This document shows, piece by piece, positions 1 to 5,418 of a stretch of DNA of 20,598 bases. Origin of the DNA: Mariprofundaceae bacterium (lineage in GTDB: Bacteria; Pseudomonadota; Zetaproteobacteria; Mariprofundales; Mariprofundaceae); NCBI GenBank assembly GCA_027018975.1, contig JALUXN010000049.1:1-20598 (forward strand), given 5' to 3'. Position numbers and translations under genes: made by a program. Under the pieces are notes generated by a model that did not search any database, was not told the DNA's origin, and worked only from the letters and a program-made list of their open reading frames with translations. Every line of letters begins with the position of its first letter. Position 1 is the first letter of the stretch.

Positions 1-2
1 GG

Positions 3-146
3 TTTATCCATTCGGCTAAATCCGACAACGAGGATTTGTCTGATCTGCTTATTGCGCATAGTGCAGTGGAGGCAGGGTGTGAATGCATGCTGACTTTTGA
101 CAAGAAAGCATCGGGATTTAAGCACTGCCAAATGCTTACAGTGTAA
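3..146 (+). CDS. PIN-domain protein, VapC-like, C-terminal part only
   Basis: The reading frame is open from the window edge and ends in TAA. It gives 47 residues that match the end of a PIN-domain ribonuclease toxin: an acidic-rich stretch (DNEDLSDLLIAHSAVEAGC) followed by LTFDKKAS, the usual last strand and helix with acidic metal-binding positions. PIN toxins of the VapC type cleave RNA and are normally held inactive by an antitoxin encoded just upstream. That part lies outside the window, so the toxin-antitoxin pairing is inference. The gene is followed within 2 bp by a good terminator. The composition is more AT-rich than the neighbouring housekeeping genes, which fits an accessory gene. 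The family call is fairly firm; the activity is untested. Confidence 0.72.
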   Translation, partial: FIHSAKSDNEDLSDLLIAHSAVEAGCECMLTFDKKASGFKHCQMLTV

Positions 147-147
147 T

Positions 148-174
148 GCTGCCGAGCATACTCGCAGCTTTTTT
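148..174 (+). terminator. Rho-independent terminator after the PIN gene
   Basis: An 8-bp stem (GCTGC-GAG pairing with CTC-GCAGC, with one bulged C) closes a CATA loop and is followed directly by six T residues. It starts one base after the stop codon of the PIN gene. The stem, short loop and T-run are all visible, and the orientation fits only the plus strand. Confidence 0.72.
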
Positions 175-178
175 CAAT

Positions 179-186
179 ATGAAATG
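179..186. repeat. Left target-site duplication (ATGAAATG)
   Basis: This 8-bp word abuts the left terminal inverted repeat of the 121-bp element and is repeated exactly at 308-315 on the other side. A perfect direct repeat touching both ends is the footprint of transposition. Confidence 0.75.
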
Positions 187-307
187 GTAACTATTCAGCT
201 CATCCCACGCTTTGCCCGCTAGCTGCGTTGAACATGCTCATGTGCAAAAGCACACTGCGCGTGTTCGCCTTGCTATCGAACAAACCATGGGCGATCTGAA
301 TAGTTAC
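187..307. mobile_element. Miniature inverted-repeat element (MITE), copy 1, 121 bp
   Basis: The element has perfect 12-bp terminal inverted repeats, GTAACTATTCAG and CTGAATAGTTAC. The interior is an imperfect palindrome, with partly matching outer arms such as CCCACG on the left and CATGGG on the right. The element is flanked by an 8-bp direct repeat, ATGAAATG. It has no credible coding capacity. A second copy of exactly the same length lies at 1389-1509 in the same orientation, with 8 differences in 121 positions by hand alignment. IS66-family elements are known for ends starting GTAA and for 8-bp target duplications, so this is probably a non-autonomous relative moved by an IS66-like transposase in trans. 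That assignment is inference; no transposase is in the window. Confidence 0.8.
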
Positions 308-315
308 ATGAAATG
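308..315. repeat. Right target-site duplication (ATGAAATG)
   Basis: This is an exact copy of the 8 bp at 179-186, starting at the base after the right terminal inverted repeat of the miniature element. Confidence 0.75.
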
Positions 316-403
316 AGCCTAAAATTTTGAGGTGTCTATCCAACATGCTACAGCTGCGAGTCTGTATGTGGTGCTTGTTTGGTAAGCGCTTAGTCGTGCA
401 GTT

Positions 404-1351
404 TCAGTCGTAGAGGCTGGAGATGGAGCGGCCGTCGTAGATGCGGGTGATCGCTTCGCTCATCAGGGGTGCGATGGAGATGATGCGCACCTTGCCGCTC
501 TGCATGATCTTCTCCGGCTGCAGGATACTGTCGGTAATCACCAGCTCATGCAGTGTGGATTTACGCAGTCGTTTGGCAGCGGGGCCGGAGAGGACACCGT
601 GTGACGCATAGGCGCTCACTTTGGTGGCTCCCTGCTCCAGCAGCGCTTCGGCGGCGCCGCAGAGGGTGCCGGCGGTATCGACCATATCGTCGATGAGGAT
701 GCAGTGCTTGCCCGTCACATTACCGATGATATTCATCACCTTGGCGACATTGGGGGCGGGGCGGCGTTTATCGACAATGGCCATATCGACATGCAGGCGG
801 TTGGCCAGCGCCCGGGCGCGCACCACGCCGCCGACATCGGGCGAGACGATCATAATATCATCCATGGCATTGCGCTCTTCAATATCTTTGGCAAACAGTG
901 GGATGGCGAAGATGTTGTCCACCGGAATATCGAAAAAGCCCTGAATCTGGGTGGCGTGGAGGTCGAGCGTGAGGACACGGGTGGCGCCGGCGCGGGTGAT
1001 CAGGTCGGCGACCAGCTTGGCGGAGATGGGGGTGCGCCCGGCACTTTTGCGATCCTGTCTGGCGTAGCCGAAGTAGGGGATGACCACGCTGATATTGCGC
1101 GCTGAGGCGCGTTTGGCTGCATCGATGAAGATCAGCAGCTCCATGAGATTGGCGTTGGCCGGTTTGCTGGTGCTCTGAATGAAGAAGGCGTCGAGGCCGC
1201 GGATGGTCTCCTGCACTTGCAGGAAGATCTCGCCATCGGAGAAGCGTTGAAAATAGAGCTCACCGAGCGGGTGGCCGATATGATCACAGATGCCTTGTGC
1301 CAGTGGCGGGTTGGATGTGCCGGAGAACAGGCGAAGCTTTTGGTGAACCAT
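404..1351 (-). CDS. prs: Ribose-phosphate pyrophosphokinase (PRPP synthetase)
   Basis: This cytoplasmic enzyme makes phosphoribosyl pyrophosphate from ribose 5-phosphate and ATP, feeding purine, pyrimidine, histidine, tryptophan and NAD synthesis. At 315 aa it has the standard class I length. Visible motifs are the flexible loop FGYARQDRK (94-102), DLHATQIQGFF with the metal-site histidine (130-140), KRRP (195-198) and the PRPP-binding loop DDMVDTAGT (221-229). The ATG is preceded by GAGGAG at 11 nt. The gene lies downstream of ispE and tRNA-Gln, the order seen in Pseudomonas-like genomes, but the leader is interrupted by a 121-bp miniature element ending 37 bp before the start codon. No clear terminator is visible downstream, and the usual neighbours rplY and pth are not next to it. 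Identification is essentially certain. Confidence 0.97.
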   Translation of the reverse strand: MVHQKLRLFSGTSNPPLAQGICDHIGHPLGELYFQRFSDGEIFLQVQETIRGLDAFFIQSTSKPANANLMELLIFIDAAKRASARNISVVIPYFGYARQDRKSAGRTPISAKLVADLITRAGATRVLTLDLHATQIQGFFDIPVDNIFAIPLFAKDIEERNAMDDIMIVSPDVGGVVRARALANRLHVDMAIVDKRRPAPNVAKVMNIIGNVTGKHCILIDDMVDTAGTLCGAAEALLEQGATKVSAYASHGVLSGPAAKRLRKSTLHELVITDSILQPEKIMQSGKVRIISIAPLMSEAITRIYDGRSISSLYD

Positions 1352-1388
1352 GATCAGAAGACTCCTCTTCGGAAAATCACTACTTGTT

Positions 1389-1509
1389 GCAACTGTTCAT
1401 CTCATCCCACGCTTTGCCCGCTAGCTGCGTTGAACATGTTCATGTGCAACAGCACACTGCGCGTGTTCGCCTTGCTATCGAACAAACCGTGGGCGATCTG
1501 AACAGTTGC
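1389..1509. mobile_element. Miniature inverted-repeat element, copy 2, 121 bp
   Basis: This copy has the same length and orientation as the one at 187-307. Its 11-bp terminal repeats are perfect (GCAACTGTTCA and TGAACAGTTGC). Positions 2 and 7 differ from copy 1 at both ends in a matching way, so each copy keeps perfect pairing of its own ends. Outer interior arms CCCACG and CGTGGG also pair. No 8-bp target duplication is visible here, which suggests an older insertion or later change of the flanks. The element separates tRNA-Gln from prs, so a transcript crossing it would carry a long hairpin. Confidence 0.75.
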
Positions 1510-1517
1510 CTTTTGCG

Positions 1518-1543
1518 CAGGTTGCAGTTTTTTTAGCAACCTG
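1518..1543. other. Stem-loop just downstream of tRNA-Gln
   Basis: CAGGTTGC (1518-1525) pairs perfectly with GCAACCTG (1536-1543) around a 10-nt loop that is T-rich on the plus strand. It begins 5 nt beyond the CCA end of the tRNA on the minus strand. No T-run follows on that strand, so it is not a typical intrinsic terminator. It may be a processing or weak pause structure. Confidence 0.4.
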
Positions 1544-1547
1544 AATC

Positions 1548-1622
1548 TGGCTGGGACGGCAGGATTCGAACCTGCGCATGACGGGATCAAAACCCGCTGC
1601 CTTACCGCTTGGCTACGTCCCA
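1548..1622 (-). tRNA. tRNA-Gln (anticodon TTG)
   Basis: On the minus strand the acceptor arm TGGGACG pairs with CGTCCCA, followed by discriminator G and an encoded CCA. The T-arm contains GGTTCGAATCC, and the anticodon loop reads TTTTGAT with TTG at its centre, inside the stem GCGGG/CCCGT. Total length with CCA is 75 nt. The first 10 nt of the tRNA overlap the end of ispE: bases 8 to 10 (TAG) are the ispE stop codon. A tRNA-Gln between ispE and prs is a conserved order in Pseudomonas-like genomes. Confidence 0.95.
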
Positions 1623-2461
1623 AGATGCAAAGGGTGGATGCTGCTGATCATGCCCACGTGCGTCCACTCGGCTAGCTGTTGCTGCTTCAACTCCGCAGCC
1701 AGTGCGCAGGCTGCATCGGCATCATCCAGCAGGGCGACACACGCGGATCCGCTGCCACTCATCCAAGCTGTTACGGCCTCACTCTGCATGGCTGCAAGCA
1801 GCTTGGCCACGTCAGGATTGAGCGCGCAGGCACTGGCTTGCAGATCATTTTCGGCCAGCTGCGGCGGATCGCGGCGGATGGTATCCAGCGCCGGTCGGGT
1901 GGTCAATGCGCGATCAAAGTGGGCAAAGACAGCGGCGGTGGAGAGGCCGCTGGCCGGTTTGGCGAGCAGTAGTGCGCCGCTCGGCAGTGGCTGGTTGTAG
2001 GGTTGTAGCTGTTCGCCGATGCCGGTGGCGCGCGAGGCTTGTTGGAAGAGGAAACAGGGGATATCGGCACCAAACGGGGCGGCGAAGGCGATCATCGCAT
2101 CGCGACTCATCTGCAGCTGCCAGCGTTGATTGGCGATCATCAGGGCAGTCGCTGCATCCGATGAGCCGCCGCCGAGCCCTGCTTGATCGGGAATGCGTTT
2201 ATCGATATGCAGGCGCAGGCCGCGGCGGATGCTGTACTCGCGCTGCAGTGCAGTGAGCAGGTGGTGCACCAGATTCTTCTCGCCCGAGAGACGCGCCTCC
2301 GAGCAGGTGACGACGATCTGCTCGGATTCATCCACCTGAATCTGGTCGCAGAGATCGGTATAGACAAATACGGTGTCGAGCGCATGCATGCCATTGGCGA
2401 GCAGGTCGGTGATGCGCAGATAGAGATTGATTTTGGCTGGTGCCGGATAGGTGTCGGTCAT
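1613..2461 (-). CDS. ispE: 4-diphosphocytidyl-2-C-methyl-D-erythritol kinase
   Basis: IspE is a GHMP kinase that phosphorylates CDP-methylerythritol with ATP in the non-mevalonate isoprenoid pathway. The 282-aa product begins MTDTYPAPAKINLYL, with catalytic Lys10. It shows the glycine-rich GHMP motif AGLGGGSSDAA (94-104), GADIPCF with catalytic Asp133, and the C-terminal SGSGSACVAL motif. The length matches E. coli IspE (283 aa). The open frame extends upstream, but this ATG gives the conserved N-terminus and overlaps the lolB stop as ATGA. At the other end the ORF runs into the tRNA-Gln gene: its last three codons and TAG stop lie in the tRNA 5' side. The C-terminal sequence SIHPLHLGT still aligns with the normal family ending (SPLH), so it is not a readthrough artefact. 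Confidence 0.95.
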   Translation of the reverse strand: MTDTYPAPAKINLYLRITDLLANGMHALDTVFVYTDLCDQIQVDESEQIVVTCSEARLSGEKNLVHHLLTALQREYSIRRGLRLHIDKRIPDQAGLGGGSSDAATALMIANQRWQLQMSRDAMIAFAAPFGADIPCFLFQQASRATGIGEQLQPYNQPLPSGALLLAKPASGLSTAAVFAHFDRALTTRPALDTIRRDPPQLAENDLQASACALNPDVAKLLAAMQSEAVTAWMSGSGSACVALLDDADAACALAAELKQQQLAEWTHVGMISSIHPLHLGT

Positions 2462-3027
2462 GGTTGAATGATCAGGATGGCCAGCTGGCCGCGTCGAATA
2501 TTGGAGATGGTCAGTTTGTGTGCATTGGCCAGCCATTGCAGACGGATCAGCTCGCCATGACGGCGGCTCTCCCAACGTCCATCGCCTGTCGGCTGAAAGC
2601 GTTCGGGCATGTGGTTGAGCAGTATGGCCGCCATCTCTGCGGGGGTGAGGACAAAACCGAGGTCGGTGAGTTGATTCGGCTCGACATTGCGCCAGCGCGG
2701 ATTGTGATTGTCACGGATGACCATCTGCGCACCCAACCAGCGAAACTGCATCACCAAGCCGGAGGCGGCATGGGTGAGGCGAATATCGCCGGATTTCGGA
2801 TGGTCGGCATGCCACTCGATCAGCGCCTGCCAGCGGCGCTTCGGGGTGATGACAACCAGACGCCCGTGGAATGTGCGGTAGGGGCCGATGCCGGCGGCAG
2901 CATGCTGCGCACGGTTTGCCAGAGCCTGTGGTGTCTCTGCGGTGGGCGGCGTGGTGGTGGCGCAACCGGCGCAGAGGGCGAGCAGGGTGATGAGCCATGC
3001 TCGCAGCAGTGCCGGATGACAGCTCAC
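2458..3027 (-). CDS. lolB: Outer-membrane lipoprotein LolB-like (lipoprotein insertion)
   Basis: LolB is the outer-membrane acceptor that takes lipoproteins from periplasmic LolA and inserts them in the membrane. The 189-aa product has a short signal peptide (hydrophobic residues 10-18) and the lipobox CAGC with Cys22. Ala follows the Cys, so an outer-membrane location is predicted. The mature part is rich in beta-strand-like segments (HGRLVVITPKRRWQALIEW, GELIRLQWLANAHKLTISN), as expected of the open-barrel fold. Position strongly supports the call: TPR lipoprotein, lolB, ispE is the known order. The start ATG overlaps the stop of the TPR gene, and its stop overlaps the ispE start (both ATGA), so translation is probably coupled. 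The sequence is divergent, so the name rests on context as much as on motif. Confidence 0.72.
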   Translation of the reverse strand: MSCHPALLRAWLITLLALCAGCATTTPPTAETPQALANRAQHAAAGIGPYRTFHGRLVVITPKRRWQALIEWHADHPKSGDIRLTHAASGLVMQFRWLGAQMVIRDNHNPRWRNVEPNQLTDLGFVLTPAEMAAILLNHMPERFQPTGDGRWESRRHGELIRLQWLANAHKLTISNIRRGQLAILIIQP

Positions 3028-4790
3028 TGCGCAGGCAGCCCTGCCCGGATCTTCTGGCGCAGTTGCTCAGGCTTGGGGTGGTGCAGTTTCAATGCTTTTT
3101 GCCACGCTGAGCGCGCTGCTTCATGGTTGCCGCTGCGCCAGAGGATATCGCCGTAGTGGCCGGTGATCTCGGCGTCATTCGGTTGCGCTTTCAGGGCGCG
3201 TTGCTGGGTGCGCATCGCCTGCGGATAGTCGCCACTTTGGTAATAGACCCAGGCGAGGGAGTCGAGGTAGTAACCGTCGTTCGGTTTGATCAGCAGGGCG
3301 CGCTGGATCAACATCTTCGCTTCGCTGAGATTGGTGCCGCGTTCGGCGTAACTGTAGCCGAGGAAGTTGAGTGCGTCGGCATGATTCGGGTTCTGTTTGA
3401 GTAGCTGATGCAGTGTCTGTTCCAGCGCCGGGTAGCGTTTGAGCTCCTGCTGCGCAACGGCGCGGTTGAAGAGCAGCTGATCCGGGAGGTGTGTTTTTTT
3501 GTGCAGCAGTGGCTCGCTATCATCGAGCAGCTGCTGATAGCGCTGTTGCTGCAGCTGGATGGAGGAGCGCAGCAGGTGGGCTTCGATGTTCTCGGGGTGC
3601 TTGGCGAGGATCTGCTGCAGGCGGCGGTTGGCCTCCTCGAGGCGGTTGTTGCGCGCATCGATCACAGCCAACCGCAGCGCCGCTTCGGTGGCGATCGGCG
3701 TGTCGGGGTCAATGGTGGCGTAGAGTTTGGCGGCTTCATCGTGTTTGCCTTCCGCTTCGAGAGTGCCGGCGAGGTAGAAGGTGTCTGCGGCGGTGGCTTG
3801 CGGATCTTTGACCAGTGTGCGGAACGTTGCCTCCGCCTCATCATAGGCTTGATGCTGGAGATAGAGCATGCCGAGCTGGCGCAGCAGGATCGGGTTGTTG
3901 CCTGAGCGCGCGACCGCCTGACGGAACACTTCAATCGCCTCGCCGAGGCGCTGCTGCTCGATGAGCAGTTTGCCCAGTGCGTGGGTGACGCGGAACGATT
4001 GGGGGTGGTGGGCGATGTATTGGCGTAGAATCGTCTCGGCCTGTTTCGGGTGCTGCTGTTTGCTGGCCAGTTGGCTGCGCAGTAGGACGGCCATCTCAGC
4101 GTCCGGCGACAAGCGCTGCATGGCACGCAGTGCTTTGTCGGCAGCGCGCGGCTGGTTGAGCTGCATCAGCAGCTGTGCTTCGAGCAGTCGATAAGCGGGG
4201 CGATCCTGTCGGGCGATGGCGGCACGGGTCGCTTTCAGAGCATCGTCATAACGATGCTGCAGGGAGAGGATTTTGATCTGCAGCTCGCGGGCGCCTGCGT
4301 GATCGGGGTGATCGTGCAGAAAGGCGGTGATGTTGGTCAGCGCCCGTTGGCTGTTGTGGTTGATGAGGTCGAGCTGCACCTGCATCAGCTGCACAGCCTG
4401 CTGCTGGTTGTTGTCGAGCGTCGGTGTGGCAAGCAGGGCATCCAGATGTTGCTGCGCTTGGTCGTTCTGCTTGTTTTCGATCAGCAGACGGGTGAGCTGA
4501 ATATGGGGATCGATGGCCGTGGGGTCTTTGTGGACGAGCGCCTTCAGCAGTTCGATGGCCAGTCCCGGGTTGTGCTGCTTGAGGGCGTTCTGGGCGGCCA
4601 GATAGAGAAAGCCCGGCTCCATGTTGTTGAGATCGATATGTTTGCGCGCTGCTGGTGCAGATTGCGTAGCACGCTGTTGGGATGGCTTCGACGTTTGGTC
4701 GGCTGCCGGCGACGTGGATGATGGGGGCTGTTTTGCAGCACAGCCAGCCATCAGCAGAGCTGCGATGATCGTGATGAATTTACTGGTCAT
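3024..4790 (-). CDS. Tetratricopeptide-repeat outer-membrane lipoprotein
   Basis: The 588-aa product starts MTSKFITIIAALLMAGC, a lipoprotein signal peptide with lipobox MAGC and Cys17 followed by Ala, suggesting outer-membrane anchoring. After a low-complexity Ser/Pro/Gln linker (about 20-55), the rest is a string of tetratricopeptide repeats, visible as repeated 34-residue units (for example NPILLRQLGMLYLQHQAYDE and NDGYYLDSLAWVYYQSGDYP). TPR arrays are protein-binding scaffolds; the partner is unknown. The open frame extends about 108 codons upstream, but that part overlaps the M67 gene antiparallel in composition, lacks a signal peptide and is unlike TPR sequence, so this ATG is preferred. 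The gene overlaps the upstream peptidase by 11 bp and lolB by 4 bp. A similar TPR lipoprotein precedes lolB in Pseudomonas. Confidence 0.88.
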   Translation of the reverse strand: MTSKFITIIAALLMAGCAAKQPPSSTSPAADQTSKPSQQRATQSAPAARKHIDLNNMEPGFLYLAAQNALKQHNPGLAIELLKALVHKDPTAIDPHIQLTRLLIENKQNDQAQQHLDALLATPTLDNNQQQAVQLMQVQLDLINHNSQRALTNITAFLHDHPDHAGARELQIKILSLQHRYDDALKATRAAIARQDRPAYRLLEAQLLMQLNQPRAADKALRAMQRLSPDAEMAVLLRSQLASKQQHPKQAETILRQYIAHHPQSFRVTHALGKLLIEQQRLGEAIEVFRQAVARSGNNPILLRQLGMLYLQHQAYDEAEATFRTLVKDPQATAADTFYLAGTLEAEGKHDEAAKLYATIDPDTPIATEAALRLAVIDARNNRLEEANRRLQQILAKHPENIEAHLLRSSIQLQQQRYQQLLDDSEPLLHKKTHLPDQLLFNRAVAQQELKRYPALEQTLHQLLKQNPNHADALNFLGYSYAERGTNLSEAKMLIQRALLIKPNDGYYLDSLAWVYYQSGDYPQAMRTQQRALKAQPNDAEITGHYGDILWRSGNHEAARSAWQKALKLHHPKPEQLRQKIRAGLPAQ

Positions 4791-5292
4791 GGTGGGATCC
4801 GGTGGATGCGATTTGCTGAAAGGCTTGGCCGCTGTCGTTGAGATGCCAGTAGCGGATTTCGTGGTGTTGGCCGTGATGGATGCTGATAATCGGGTAGAGG
4901 AACCCCTCCCAGGCGCTCTCCAGATCGGTGGGTGACGGCTTGGCGGGGCAGTCGGGGTGGGAGTGATAGACACCGATGATCTCCAGTGCGCTGTTGCGCA
5001 GCTCGCGGTCGATCTGTTGATATGCGGCCGGGTCGAGCTGAAAACGGTCGCTGGCGCGCGCTTGATTGAGATTGGCGACCGGGCGTGCTTCGTGCACCTG
5101 CCAGCGCTCTTCATGCGCGCTACCGATCAGCAGGCCGCAGACCTCGTGCGGATAACCGGCACAAGCCGATTCGATCATGGTGGTGATGGTCTCTGCACCG
5201 ATCTGTAACGAAGCGGGTGAAGGGGTTGGATCGAGGACGGCCAGATATGCGGGCGTGCGGAAACGTTCAGGTTCATCGATGTCAGTGGTCAA
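4780..5292 (-). CDS. M67-family (JAMM/Mov34) metallopeptidase
   Basis: The product carries a complete JAMM zinc site: Glu50 in YPHEVCGLLIG, then H110-S-H112, seven residues, Ser120 and Asp123 (HSHPDCPAKPSPTD). Such enzymes cleave isopeptide or C-terminal bonds; bacterial members often act on small ubiquitin-like sulfur carriers such as ThiS or MoaD relatives, but no such partner is seen here and the substrate is unknown. The 170-aa frame is proposed to start at TTG (5292-5290), with GGAG 5 nt upstream. Later Met codons would remove the first conserved strand (LQIGAETITTMIESA). It heads the minus-strand unit and overlaps the TPR gene by 11 bp, so the two are probably co-expressed. The family is clear; start and role are uncertain. 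Confidence 0.88.
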   Translation of the reverse strand: MTTDIDEPERFRTPAYLAVLDPTPSPASLQIGAETITTMIESACAGYPHEVCGLLIGSAHEERWQVHEARPVANLNQARASDRFQLDPAAYQQIDRELRNSALEIIGVYHSHPDCPAKPSPTDLESAWEGFLYPIISIHHGQHHEIRYWHLNDSGQAFQQIASTGSHHDQ

Positions 5293-5322
5293 AATGGCTC
5301 CATGTGCGACGGAATTGCGCCA

Positions 5323-5350
5323 AGCCTATCGCGATTCGTGATGGCGACAA
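5323..5350 (-). promoter_or_regulatory. Possible sigma-70 promoter for the M67-TPR-lolB-ispE unit
   Basis: On the minus strand TTGTCG (5350-5345) and TAGGCT (5328-5323) are spaced by 16 bp and lie about 30 bp before the M67 start codon. Both boxes are imperfect, so this is a weak candidate based on pattern and position only. Confidence 0.3.
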
Positions 5351-5359
5351 GGCTAGTGG

Positions 5360-5389
5360 TTGGCATGGTGGCGATAAAACGTCTATGCT
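5360..5389 (+). promoter_or_regulatory. Likely sigma-70 promoter for slt
   Basis: TTGGCA (5360-5365) and TATGCT (5384-5389) are separated by 18 bp. The -10 box ends 29 bp before the slt ATG, leaving a short leader with the ribosome site GGGAGG. It lies in the divergent gap between the M67 gene and slt. Confidence 0.5.
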
Positions 5390-5418
5390 CGCCGTGTCGG
5401 TTCTGCGCGGGAGGTGTG

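Noticed and set aside
1381..1517. Target-site duplication around the second miniature element
   Set aside because: The flanking 8-mers TACTTGTT and CTTTTGCG do not match; any duplication has been lost.
1402..1623. Minus-strand frame covering tRNA-Gln and the second miniature element
   Set aside because: It is made entirely of tRNA and repeat sequence, so it cannot be a real protein gene.
4791..5114. Upstream extension of the TPR lipoprotein frame
   Set aside because: It overlaps the JAMM peptidase gene in another frame, has biased composition and would hide the lipoprotein signal peptide.
5302..5418. Upstream extension of slt by 39 codons
   Set aside because: The signal peptide and ribosome site both place the start at 5419, and the extension covers the likely promoter.
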